From NCBI GenBank assembly GCA_030430365.1, contig JAUIFP010000001.1, positions 62,001-126,000 on the forward strand: DNA of 64,000 bases, given 5' to 3'. Both the position numbers and the translations under genes were made by a program. Shown piece after piece: positions 58,156-64,000 of the stretch. The notes under the pieces were generated by a model. The model had not been told where the DNA came from. It saw nothing but the letters and a program-made list of their open reading frames with translations, and searched no databases. This DNA comes from Alphaproteobacteria bacterium. Its GTDB lineage: Bacteria > Pseudomonadota > Alphaproteobacteria > Sphingomonadales > Sphingomonadaceae. Within the stretch, counting starts at the first letter, position 1. The number at the start of each line of letters is the position of its first letter.

Positions 58156-59562
58156 TCAGGTCCTCTTATGTCCGCTCAATTCCGCGCCGGCGTCATGATC
58201 GAGGCGCCGGAAGCTGAAGACTGCCAGCACCAGCAGGGATGCGATCACCAGCAGCGCGATCCTGAAGTCCGCGAGGTTCGGCGCGTCTCCCCAGCGTCCA
58301 TGCATGGCCGCCAGCCAGTTCAGCATGATCGCCGTCAGAGAAATCGCGATGGCGCTGGTCAGCTGCTGGAACACGTTCCACAGCACCGTCGCCTGGATCG
58401 TCTGCTCCTCCGGGATTTCCGTGTAGAGCAGCGTCTGAACCCCGGTGAACAGGATCGACCGGCTCGCGCCGATCAGCGCCAGGCTGGCCAGAATAACCCA
58501 TACCGGAGTTTCGGGCGTGAATGCTGCGCACAGCGCCGTACCGATCGCCGCCGCGATGGAAGTTGCGATCACGTTGGAGCGATAGCCGAACCGGGCCAGG
58601 ATCTTCCGGATGAACGGCTTGATGACAAGGTCAGAGCCGTTGAGCATGATCAGCGCCATTCCTGCGGCAAAGGCGCTCATGCCCATGGTCAGCTGGAACA
58701 TCAGCGGCAGAATGAAGGGCAGCGCGCGCAAGGCGATCCTGATCGACGCGCCTCCGCCCAGCACAGCGATGCGGTAGATCCGCGATTGCAGCGGCTCGGC
58801 CGAAAGAATCGGATGCGGATTGCCCCGCAGATGGAACAGCAGCAGAATTCCCGCTGCCGCGCCCACGGCCAGGCAAGCCAGCGCGAAGGCCAGGCTGCTG
58901 CTGGCCGAGCTGATCCTGTCTAGCCCCAGCAAGATCCCGGTCATCGCCAGGGCCGCCAGAACGAAACCGCGCGTGTCGAAAGGGCGCGGTTCCTGCGCGT
59001 CCAGTTCCGGAACGTAGCGGATGATCAGATAGACGCTCAGCAGGCCAGGCGGAATGTTGATGAAGAAGGCCCAGGGCCAGGTCAGATAGGTCACGCAAAA
59101 GCCGCCGATCGCGGGGCCGAAAGTCGGCGCGATCAGCACGACCGAGGCCGTCAGCGACATAACCTGGACGAGCTTCTTCTTGCCTGCGCTGCGGATCAGC
59201 ACCGCGCTGCCGACCGGCATCATCAGCGCTGCACAGGCGCCCTGGAAGATGCGGGCCGCAACGAATTGTTCGAGTGACTGGGTAAGCCCGCAAAGCAGCG
59301 AAGCGAATGTGAAGCCCAGCACCGATACGGCAAATATGCGCTTCGCCCCGAAGCGGTCGGCCAGCCAGGCGCTCGCTGGCAGACCTGCAGCATGGGCCAG
59401 GAGATAGACGGTGATGCCGATCGACATGTCGACCGGGGCGACGCCGAAATCTCCCGCCAATGTCGGCAGGGCAGTGTGGATGACGGTGGCGTCGAGCTGC
59501 CCCATGAACATGGCCGCCGCGAATGCCGCCGCCGTCAGGGCTATCGCCTTGCCCTCAGCCAT
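58156..59562 (-). CDS. MFS transporter, DHA2 (14-helix) drug:H+ antiporter-like
   Basis: A 468-residue carrier with the EmrB/DHA2 signature MGQLDATVIHTALPTLAGDFG, loop WLADRFGAKRIF and RIFQGACAALMMPVGSAVLI, and about 14 hydrophobic segments. Probably exports a toxic substrate or intermediate. ATG 59562 chosen; TTG 59571 possible. Five bases before the TAXI gene. Confidence 0.84.
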   Translation of the reverse strand: MAEGKAIALTAAAFAAAMFMGQLDATVIHTALPTLAGDFGVAPVDMSIGITVYLLAHAAGLPASAWLADRFGAKRIFAVSVLGFTFASLLCGLTQSLEQFVAARIFQGACAALMMPVGSAVLIRSAGKKKLVQVMSLTASVVLIAPTFGPAIGGFCVTYLTWPWAFFINIPPGLLSVYLIIRYVPELDAQEPRPFDTRGFVLAALAMTGILLGLDRISSASSSLAFALACLAVGAAAGILLLFHLRGNPHPILSAEPLQSRIYRIAVLGGGASIRIALRALPFILPLMFQLTMGMSAFAAGMALIMLNGSDLVIKPFIRKILARFGYRSNVIATSIAAAIGTALCAAFTPETPVWVILASLALIGASRSILFTGVQTLLYTEIPEEQTIQATVLWNVFQQLTSAIAISLTAIMLNWLAAMHGRWGDAPNLADFRIALLVIASLLVLAVFSFRRLDHDAGAELSGHKRT

Positions 59563-59628
59563 TGGCCGCAATGATCGGCGGCAATGCCTTTCCGCCGGCA
59601 GGTCGCGGCATTGCCTGCCAGCCGCGCA

Positions 59629-59973
59629 TCAAAGGTCGATCACGAGTTTCTTGCTCAGGGATCCTGAGCAGCAGATCATCATGGACTTGCCCGCGCGCTT
59701 TTCCGCTGGCGAGAGCACCGCATCGAAATGGTCCGGCACGCCTTCCAGAACGGAGACTTCGCAGGTCCCGCAGGTTCCGCCCTCGCAATTGGAAGGGGCG
59801 TCCACTCCGGCATCGCGGACCACCTCCAGGATGGATTTGCCCGGCGGTACCGTCAGTGTGAGCTTGGAATGCGCCAATTCGACTTCGAAGCTATCCTGCG
59901 GCTGCAATTCGCCGTCCGGATTGTTCTCGCCAGGGGAAGCGGGATCTTGCAAGGTGTTCTCGGCTCCGTTCAT
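59629..59973 (-). CDS. Stand-alone 2Fe-2S plant-type ferredoxin
   Basis: A 114-residue ferredoxin with C-x4-C-x2-C in SNCEGGTCGTCEVSVL and the final cysteine in MMICCSGS. It looks like the C-terminal ferredoxin domain of phthalate-dioxygenase-reductase/VanB-type reductases without the flavin and NAD domains (GVPDHFDAVLSPAEK is typical). ATG 59973 chosen; a TTG 7 codons upstream is possible. Divergent from the FAD-binding protein at 60222, its likely redox partner. First gene of the minus-strand operon. Confidence 0.85.
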   Translation of the reverse strand: MNGAENTLQDPASPGENNPDGELQPQDSFEVELAHSKLTLTVPPGKSILEVVRDAGVDAPSNCEGGTCGTCEVSVLEGVPDHFDAVLSPAEKRAGKSMMICCSGSLSKKLVIDL

Positions 59974-60084
59974 TGTCCAATTACTTGATAACAAATATTA
60001 TTTTTTCATTGTGGCGCTTCGGCCTTCCTATGTTGCTTATTCCAGGCCGCGCCGCGGAATGCGGCGGATGAAAAAGGAGGCGCG

Positions 60085-60129
60085 ATGGCCGGCAAAGATC
60101 CAAAATATCTTAGCTCTAAGATATATTGA
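60085..60129 (+). CDS. 14-residue leader-type ORF over the operator
   Basis: AAAAAGGAGG, a near-ideal ribosome-binding site, precedes ATG 60085 by 4 bases; the ORF reads MAGKDPKYLSSKIY and stops at 60127-60129, 92 bases before the flavoprotein start and in another frame. The 20-base palindrome lies inside it. It could be a regulatory leader peptide; a chance SD-like sequence cannot be excluded. Confidence 0.35.
   Translation: MAGKDPKYLSSKIY
60105..60124. promoter_or_regulatory. Perfect 20-base palindrome, probable MarR operator
   Basis: ATATCTTAGCTCTAAGATAT has 9-base perfect arms around CT. It is AT-rich and sized like MarR-family operators and lies in the divergent ferredoxin/flavoprotein promoter region, less than 2 kb from a marR gene. 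An imperfect copy precedes TonB receptor 3. Confidence 0.65.
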
Positions 60130-60221
60130 CACTCAACCCTCCTGTAAATAGGAGCTTGACCAAACGCGGCAGTTTGGCGTGGCCAGGGCCGCAATTCAGC
60201 AGATTGGGTGAGGAGCATCGC

Positions 60222-61808
60222 TTGACGAAAGAAGTACAAACCTCCGTTCTCGTGATTGGAGGCGGCTCGGCGGCGACACGCGCTGCGCTTGAGGCCGCAG
60301 CGGCTGGTGCGTCCGTGATGCTGGCCGACAAGGGTGTGGTGGGCGATAGCGGTTCCAGCCCGCATGCATTGGTTGGCTTCAGTGTACCTCTGCTCGACGA
60401 AGACGACAGCAGCGAATTGTTCGTGGAAGACTGGGCCAATGCCAGTGGCGGTATCTGCGATCGCGATCTGGTGGCGCAATGCGCCAAATATGGCCGCGGC
60501 CTGGCCGAGGATATGGAAGAGCGCGGCGTCCCTTTCATCAAGAACAAGGATGGCAGCTGGTTCATTGCCAAGCGGGCCGGGCACAGCGTGCGGCGGACGA
60601 TCCAGGCCGAAGGGCTGGGCAAGGGGGTCCACTCCAATGTGATCGCGCCGATGCGCCCGGCATTGATCGAAGCCGGTGTGGAGCTCAGCGAAAACACGAT
60701 GATCACGCGCCTGCTCCTGGATGGGAACAGGGTGGCGGGTGCCTATGCAATCGGCCCCGATGGCGAGCCGTTCATCATTCGTGCCAATGCTGTCGTGCTG
60801 GCCTCCGGCGGGGTGAACCGCCTCTATTCGATCCTGTGCCTGGAAGTGAAGGAACATCACAGCCGCACAACCGGTGATAGCTACGCGCTGGCCTTCCATG
60901 CAGGCGCTCCGATTATCGACATGGAATTCACCCAGTTTCGGGATTCTCCGCCGGCTGGCCCGATTTACGGGGCGCATTATGTGAACCGCCTGGGCGAGCG
61001 GATCATGGAGAAATACGATCCGGAGAACCTGGAATGCGCGCCGCGCTACATGATGGGCCGCGCCATCCATACGGAGAATTTCGAAGGCCGCGGGCCTGTG
61101 GTCTGGCATGTCGAGGAAGGGCAGGTCGCCCGTTCGCGCGCGCCGGTCGGCGAATCCCAGTTCCTGCCCGGTGACACGATCGAGATCACGTTGATGTTCC
61201 AGCGGCTGATGGGCGGCGCGCGGATCGATGTGAACGCGGCCACGGCCATCACCGGCCTCTATGCCGCGGGCGAGGCTTCGGGCGGCATCCATGGCGGGGA
61301 CCGCATGCAGGGCTGCGGCTTCCTGGAGACGCAGACATTCGGCCTGATCGCCGGACGCAGTGCCGCCGCCTTTGCGGCAGAGAACGGCTTGGCCGATATA
61401 GATCCGCAGGCGGTTGCCGCGGAAGAGGCGCGCCTGGCCACGCCCTCTGGCAGTGCCGATCCCGCTAAGATGGTGGAGGATATCCAGAACCTGATGTGGG
61501 AGCAGGCCGGTATCGTTTCGAACCGGGAAAGGCTGCTCGACGCGATCGCGAAGCTGCAGGAAATGCGCCGCATCGCTGCAGAGGATATCGATACGTCGGA
61601 CCTCGTCGCGGCAGAGGAAGTGCGCAATCTTGCCCTGGCCGCCGAACTGGTGGCGACGGCAAAGCTCACACGGGAAGAGACCCGTAGCGGACACGGCCGG
61701 ACCGATTTCCCCGAAGCGAGCAAGGACTGGGTCAAGCATGTCGAGCTTGCGCGCGGCGCGGACGGTTCGGTGTCCGTCGATACGATCCCGGTGCAGGAAA
61801 GCTTCTAG
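60222..61808 (+). CDS. FAD-binding fumarate-reductase-like flavoprotein
   Basis: A 528-residue flavoprotein of the fumarate reductase/aspartate oxidase family: FAD motif VLVIGGGSAATRAALEAAAAG, HHSRTTGDSYALAFHAGAPI, and GLYAAGEASGGIHGGDRMQGCGFLETQTFG near the C-terminus, then a helical C-terminal part. TTG 60222 is chosen: AGGAG lies 6 bases upstream and the FAD motif follows directly. It may reduce or oxidise a C=C bond with electrons passed by the neighbouring 2Fe-2S ferredoxin. Distinct from the TcuA-like protein at 32056. Confidence 0.82.
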   Translation: MTKEVQTSVLVIGGGSAATRAALEAAAAGASVMLADKGVVGDSGSSPHALVGFSVPLLDEDDSSELFVEDWANASGGICDRDLVAQCAKYGRGLAEDMEERGVPFIKNKDGSWFIAKRAGHSVRRTIQAEGLGKGVHSNVIAPMRPALIEAGVELSENTMITRLLLDGNRVAGAYAIGPDGEPFIIRANAVVLASGGVNRLYSILCLEVKEHHSRTTGDSYALAFHAGAPIIDMEFTQFRDSPPAGPIYGAHYVNRLGERIMEKYDPENLECAPRYMMGRAIHTENFEGRGPVVWHVEEGQVARSRAPVGESQFLPGDTIEITLMFQRLMGGARIDVNAATAITGLYAAGEASGGIHGGDRMQGCGFLETQTFGLIAGRSAAAFAAENGLADIDPQAVAAEEARLATPSGSADPAKMVEDIQNLMWEQAGIVSNRERLLDAIAKLQEMRRIAAEDIDTSDLVAAEEVRNLALAAELVATAKLTREETRSGHGRTDFPEASKDWVKHVELARGADGSVSVDTIPVQESF

Positions 61809-61863
61809 GGCAGGGCTGCTCGCTCGCTTCGAAATTCGGAGCGCGCGCGCGGAGGCCTGCCGT

Positions 61864-62460
61864 TTAAGGGAGCGCGGCTTCGATCGAATGCAGCAGTTTC
61901 TGCAGGAAGACGTTGCCGCGCCTCAGATCCTGCTGGGTTAGCTTCTTCATCAAGGCCTGTTCGACGTCCGCCACCTTCTTCATGGTGTCGAATGCGAGTT
62001 CGTATCCCCCCTGCGTCAGTTCGATCAGCAGCGAACGCTGATCGCTGGGATGGGAAACGCGCTTGATCAGTTTGCGCGATTCAAGCCTGCGCGCGAGCCC
62101 GGTGAGGCCGCCCGAAGTGACCGGCACGTAGTGGCCGGCAATATCCGTGGGCGATGCACGGTGCGGCTTTCCGATCCGCAGCAGCGCGGCGAGCAGGCGG
62201 AACTCGTTGTCGGACAGCCCGGCTTCCTTGAGGATAATCGCGGTCATCGAACGCATCCGGTCGTCAATACGCGCAACCCGGGCCACGATCGCGCGCACAT
62301 CCTTGTCCAGCGTGGGGACGACGCTGTCCCATTCCCTTACCAGGCGGTCGACAGCGGAATCGAGCAAATGCACATGGCTGACGGCATGGAGATCGGCCAG
62401 GTTTCGCGTCGGCCCGGGCTCTTTCTGGGCAGCCGCTTTTCTTTTCCGTTCAGGCTTCAT
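61864..62460 (-). CDS. MarR-family transcriptional regulator
   Basis: A 198-residue protein with a basic N-terminal tail and the MarR winged helix: NEFRLLAALLRIG, ADITG-like SPTDIAGHYVPVTSGGLTGLARRLESRKLIKRVSHPSDQRSLLIELTQGG. These repressors usually respond to phenolic or carboxylic ligands. It is convergent with the flavoprotein gene and the likely reader of the ATATCTTAG palindrome. A GACAATTGTC dyad lies upstream at 62537-62546. Confidence 0.86.
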   Translation of the reverse strand: MKPERKRKAAAQKEPGPTRNLADLHAVSHVHLLDSAVDRLVREWDSVVPTLDKDVRAIVARVARIDDRMRSMTAIILKEAGLSDNEFRLLAALLRIGKPHRASPTDIAGHYVPVTSGGLTGLARRLESRKLIKRVSHPSDQRSLLIELTQGGYELAFDTMKKVADVEQALMKKLTQQDLRRGNVFLQKLLHSIEAALP

Positions 62461-62536
62461 CAGATCTCTTGCCGGCGCCTGTCCAAAGACGCTTCCCCAT
62501 TCCTTGCCCTTAGGCAGCTAACGCACAATTACGGCA

Positions 62537-62546
62537 GACAATTGTC
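62537..62546. promoter_or_regulatory. GACAATTGTC palindrome upstream of marR
   Basis: A perfect 10-base palindrome 77 bases upstream of the marR start in the marR/tolC gap. Possible autoregulatory site, but unlike the ATATCTTAG motif and short. Confidence 0.25.
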
Positions 62547-62608
62547 CAAAGTGCAAGCGGGCGATGCCTTTCGGGCTGTCCCATGGTGCGAGAAAGGCAA
62601 GGTCGCCG

Positions 62609-63871
62609 CTACTCTTCCATTCCTGCCACTGCCCGCAGCATATAGGCCGATGTGATCAATTGGCCTTGCGCGCCGGCATAGGCGGCCTCTGCCTCGATTG
62701 CTTCGCGCTGTGCATCCAGCAATTCCAGTTGCGGCTTCGCGCCTGCCTCCACTTCCAGGCCGGTGCCTCGCAGAGCTTCCTTCGCAGCTTCGTTGCGGGC
62801 CTCGGCAGCGGCAAACACCAGCTTGGCGGTCTGGTGGTTTTCGAAGGCGGTGATGGCGGCCTGTTCGGTCCGCAGCCGGGCATCGGCATAGTCTGCCTCA
62901 GCCGCCTGCAGCTGCGAGGTTGCGGCGCGCGCCTGCGCGCCATTGCGGCCGAACGAGAAGAAGTTCCATTTCAGCTGCAGCCCGGCCGAATAGGAATCGG
63001 CCTTATAGCCGGGGAAGAACTGGTCGCGCACACTGGCGGCCTCGGCATAGGCGCCCAGCATCGGCAGGCTTTCCGCGCGGGCTGCCTGGCGCTTCCCGCG
63101 GGCAGCCTCCACCATTTGTTCGGCCGCGAGCAGCCGCGGATTGCTCTGCAAGGCCATGGCCATCGCTTCATCCCGCGTCGCAGGCACGAGCGGCGCAGCG
63201 GGCAGGTTATCATCCAGAGCGACTTCGATCCCCGAGAGCGAGCGCAATTGCGCCATGGCAGTCGCGAGATTGCCATTGGCCCCGGCATAGCCTGCTTCGG
63301 CCTCTGCAAGGCGGGCCTTGGCCTGGGCGATTTCCGTGGACGTGGCATCGCCCACTTCGAATTTCAGATTGGTCTGGCGCAGCATTTCTTCCAGCGAACG
63401 GCGCAGAAGGTCATAGCTTTGGACCAGCCGCGTTGCGGCCACGGCGGAGGAATAGGCTTGCGCAACTTCGACGCGCAGGTTCAGCCGCGTCTGCCGGGCC
63501 GTCAGTTCGGCTGCCCTGGATCCGCTTCTGGCCTGCTGGATGCCGCCGCCGATCCGCCCGAATGTCAGCAGCGGCATTTCCGCCGTCACTTGCCCGACAC
63601 GCGGCGTCACATTGTCGGCCGTCAGCCCGAAAAAGCCTTTCGGATCAATATGACCTACGCCGATTTGGCCCTGGGCTGTGAAGTCGGGAAGGCGCTGTGC
63701 CTGCGCATAATCCACTTGCGCGGCAGCAGCGTCCGCACGGGCCTGAGCCCCCTCGATCGCGGGGGAATGGGCCAGTGCGATATCGGTCACTTCCTCAAGC
63801 GTCTGGGCGCCGGCCTGGCTGAGGGGGAGCACCAGGCCGGCGCCCAGGAGGATGAGGCTGCGAAGCTGCAT
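62609..63871 (-). CDS. TolC-family outer-membrane efflux protein
   Basis: A 420-residue OMF protein with signal peptide MQLRSLILLGAGLVLPLSQAGA, then two helical repeats typical of TolC/CusC (LEEVTDIALAHSPAIEGAQARADAA; ALQSNPRLLAAEQMVEAARGKRQAARAESLPML) with long alanine-rich coiled-coil helices. It forms the outer-membrane channel of an RND, ABC or MFS efflux system; the pump partners may lie outside the window. The start overlaps no gene; the longer open frame crosses the neighbour at 63880. Confidence 0.87.
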   Translation of the reverse strand: MQLRSLILLGAGLVLPLSQAGAQTLEEVTDIALAHSPAIEGAQARADAAAAQVDYAQAQRLPDFTAQGQIGVGHIDPKGFFGLTADNVTPRVGQVTAEMPLLTFGRIGGGIQQARSGSRAAELTARQTRLNLRVEVAQAYSSAVAATRLVQSYDLLRRSLEEMLRQTNLKFEVGDATSTEIAQAKARLAEAEAGYAGANGNLATAMAQLRSLSGIEVALDDNLPAAPLVPATRDEAMAMALQSNPRLLAAEQMVEAARGKRQAARAESLPMLGAYAEAASVRDQFFPGYKADSYSAGLQLKWNFFSFGRNGAQARAATSQLQAAEADYADARLRTEQAAITAFENHQTAKLVFAAAEARNEAAKEALRGTGLEVEAGAKPQLELLDAQREAIEAEAAYAGAQGQLITSAYMLRAVAGMEE

Positions 63872-63879
63872 GGCGCCCT

Positions 63880-64000
63880 TCAATCGAATGCGGTGCCGCT
63901 GCGCACGCCCAGCTTCTTGAAGATCATCGCTGCCGGGCAGAAACCGGTCATGCTCGCTTGCAGCATGTTGAGTCCGGCAAAGATGGTCAGCGCGATCCAA
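63880..64000 (-). CDS. DUF2892/YgaP-like membrane protein, C-terminal part (cut by window edge)
   Basis: Reading the minus strand from 63999, the last 39 codons give WIALTIFAGLNMLQASMTGF, then CPAAMIFKKLGVRSGTAFD and TGA. The segment GLNMLQASMTGFCPA...KKLGV is typical of the DUF2892/YgaP transmembrane family, small inner-membrane proteins often paired with rhodanese domains. The 5' part lies beyond position 64000. The stop is 8 bases before the tolC-like ATG, so the two are probably co-transcribed. Confidence 0.75.
   Translation of the reverse strand, partial: WIALTIFAGLNMLQASMTGFCPAAMIFKKLGVRSGTAFD

Noticed and set aside
1..64000. Mobile elements, CRISPR arrays, tRNA or rRNA genes
   Set aside because: No transposase-, integrase- or phage-like protein, no regularly spaced repeats and no recognisable RNA gene were seen; the only large repeat is the receptor duplication.

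Overview
The window is GC-rich, densely coding alphaproteobacterial DNA. It most resembles a sphingomonad (Sphingomonadaceae/Erythrobacteraceae): large TonB-dependent receptors next to catabolic operons, many SDR, MmgE/PrpD, thiamine-diphosphate and carboxymuconolactone-decarboxylase-like genes, and frequent GTG/TTG starts. I saw no rRNA, tRNA, insertion sequence, phage gene or CRISPR array. The last gene on the right is cut by the window edge.

Layout. (1) 0-28 kb is a large catabolic region. It has a PdxA-like dehydrogenase with a BKACE (DUF849) enzyme, a tartrate/malate-type dehydrogenase, two tandemly duplicated TonB receptors, a second BKACE, an operon of MmgE/PrpD - SDR - 3-hydroxyisobutyrate-dehydrogenase-like - lactonase, a LacI-family regulator, an SDR, a TauD/TfdA dioxygenase with a ThDP enzyme, a CMD-like protein with a flavin monooxygenase, and an operon of ALDH - CMD-like - cyclase - ThDP enzyme. 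A palindrome (consensus TTGNTACCGGTANCAA) recurs in front of at least six of these units and is probably the LacI-family operator. (2) 28-38.7 kb holds a GMC oxidoreductase with an enolase-superfamily protein, a CysB-like LysR regulator divergent from a TcuA-like flavoprotein - two MmgE/PrpD - ALDH operon, and an SDR. A 14-base word is shared by the lysR/tcuA and SDR promoters. (3) 38.8-47.3 kb is a compatible-solute block: a GH13 glucosidase divergent from a HAD phosphatase, glucosylglycerol-phosphate synthase (GgpS) and a complete sugar ABC importer. (4) 47.3-62.5 kb is a second uptake and catabolic block: a third TonB receptor, two secreted ester hydrolases, three related DoxX-like membrane proteins, two MFS transporters, an orphan TAXI-type binding protein, a stand-alone 2Fe-2S ferredoxin divergent from an FAD-binding reductase-like protein, and a MarR regulator. 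A perfect 20-base palindrome and an imperfect second copy mark its two main promoters. (5) 62.6-64 kb has a TolC-family outer-membrane protein and the end of a DUF2892/YgaP-like membrane protein.

Reading together: TonB receptors would import substrates; periplasmic hydrolases and MFS carriers would process and move them; dioxygenase, monooxygenase, dehydrogenase, lactonase, cyclase, dehydratase-like and C-C-cleaving enzymes would break them down. The substrates cannot be read from sequence. The most unusual points are three regulator/operator systems visible in one window, two short leader-type ORFs with strong ribosome-binding sites, the split GgpP/GgpS pair in one operon with an importer, and the trio of DoxX-like proteins.
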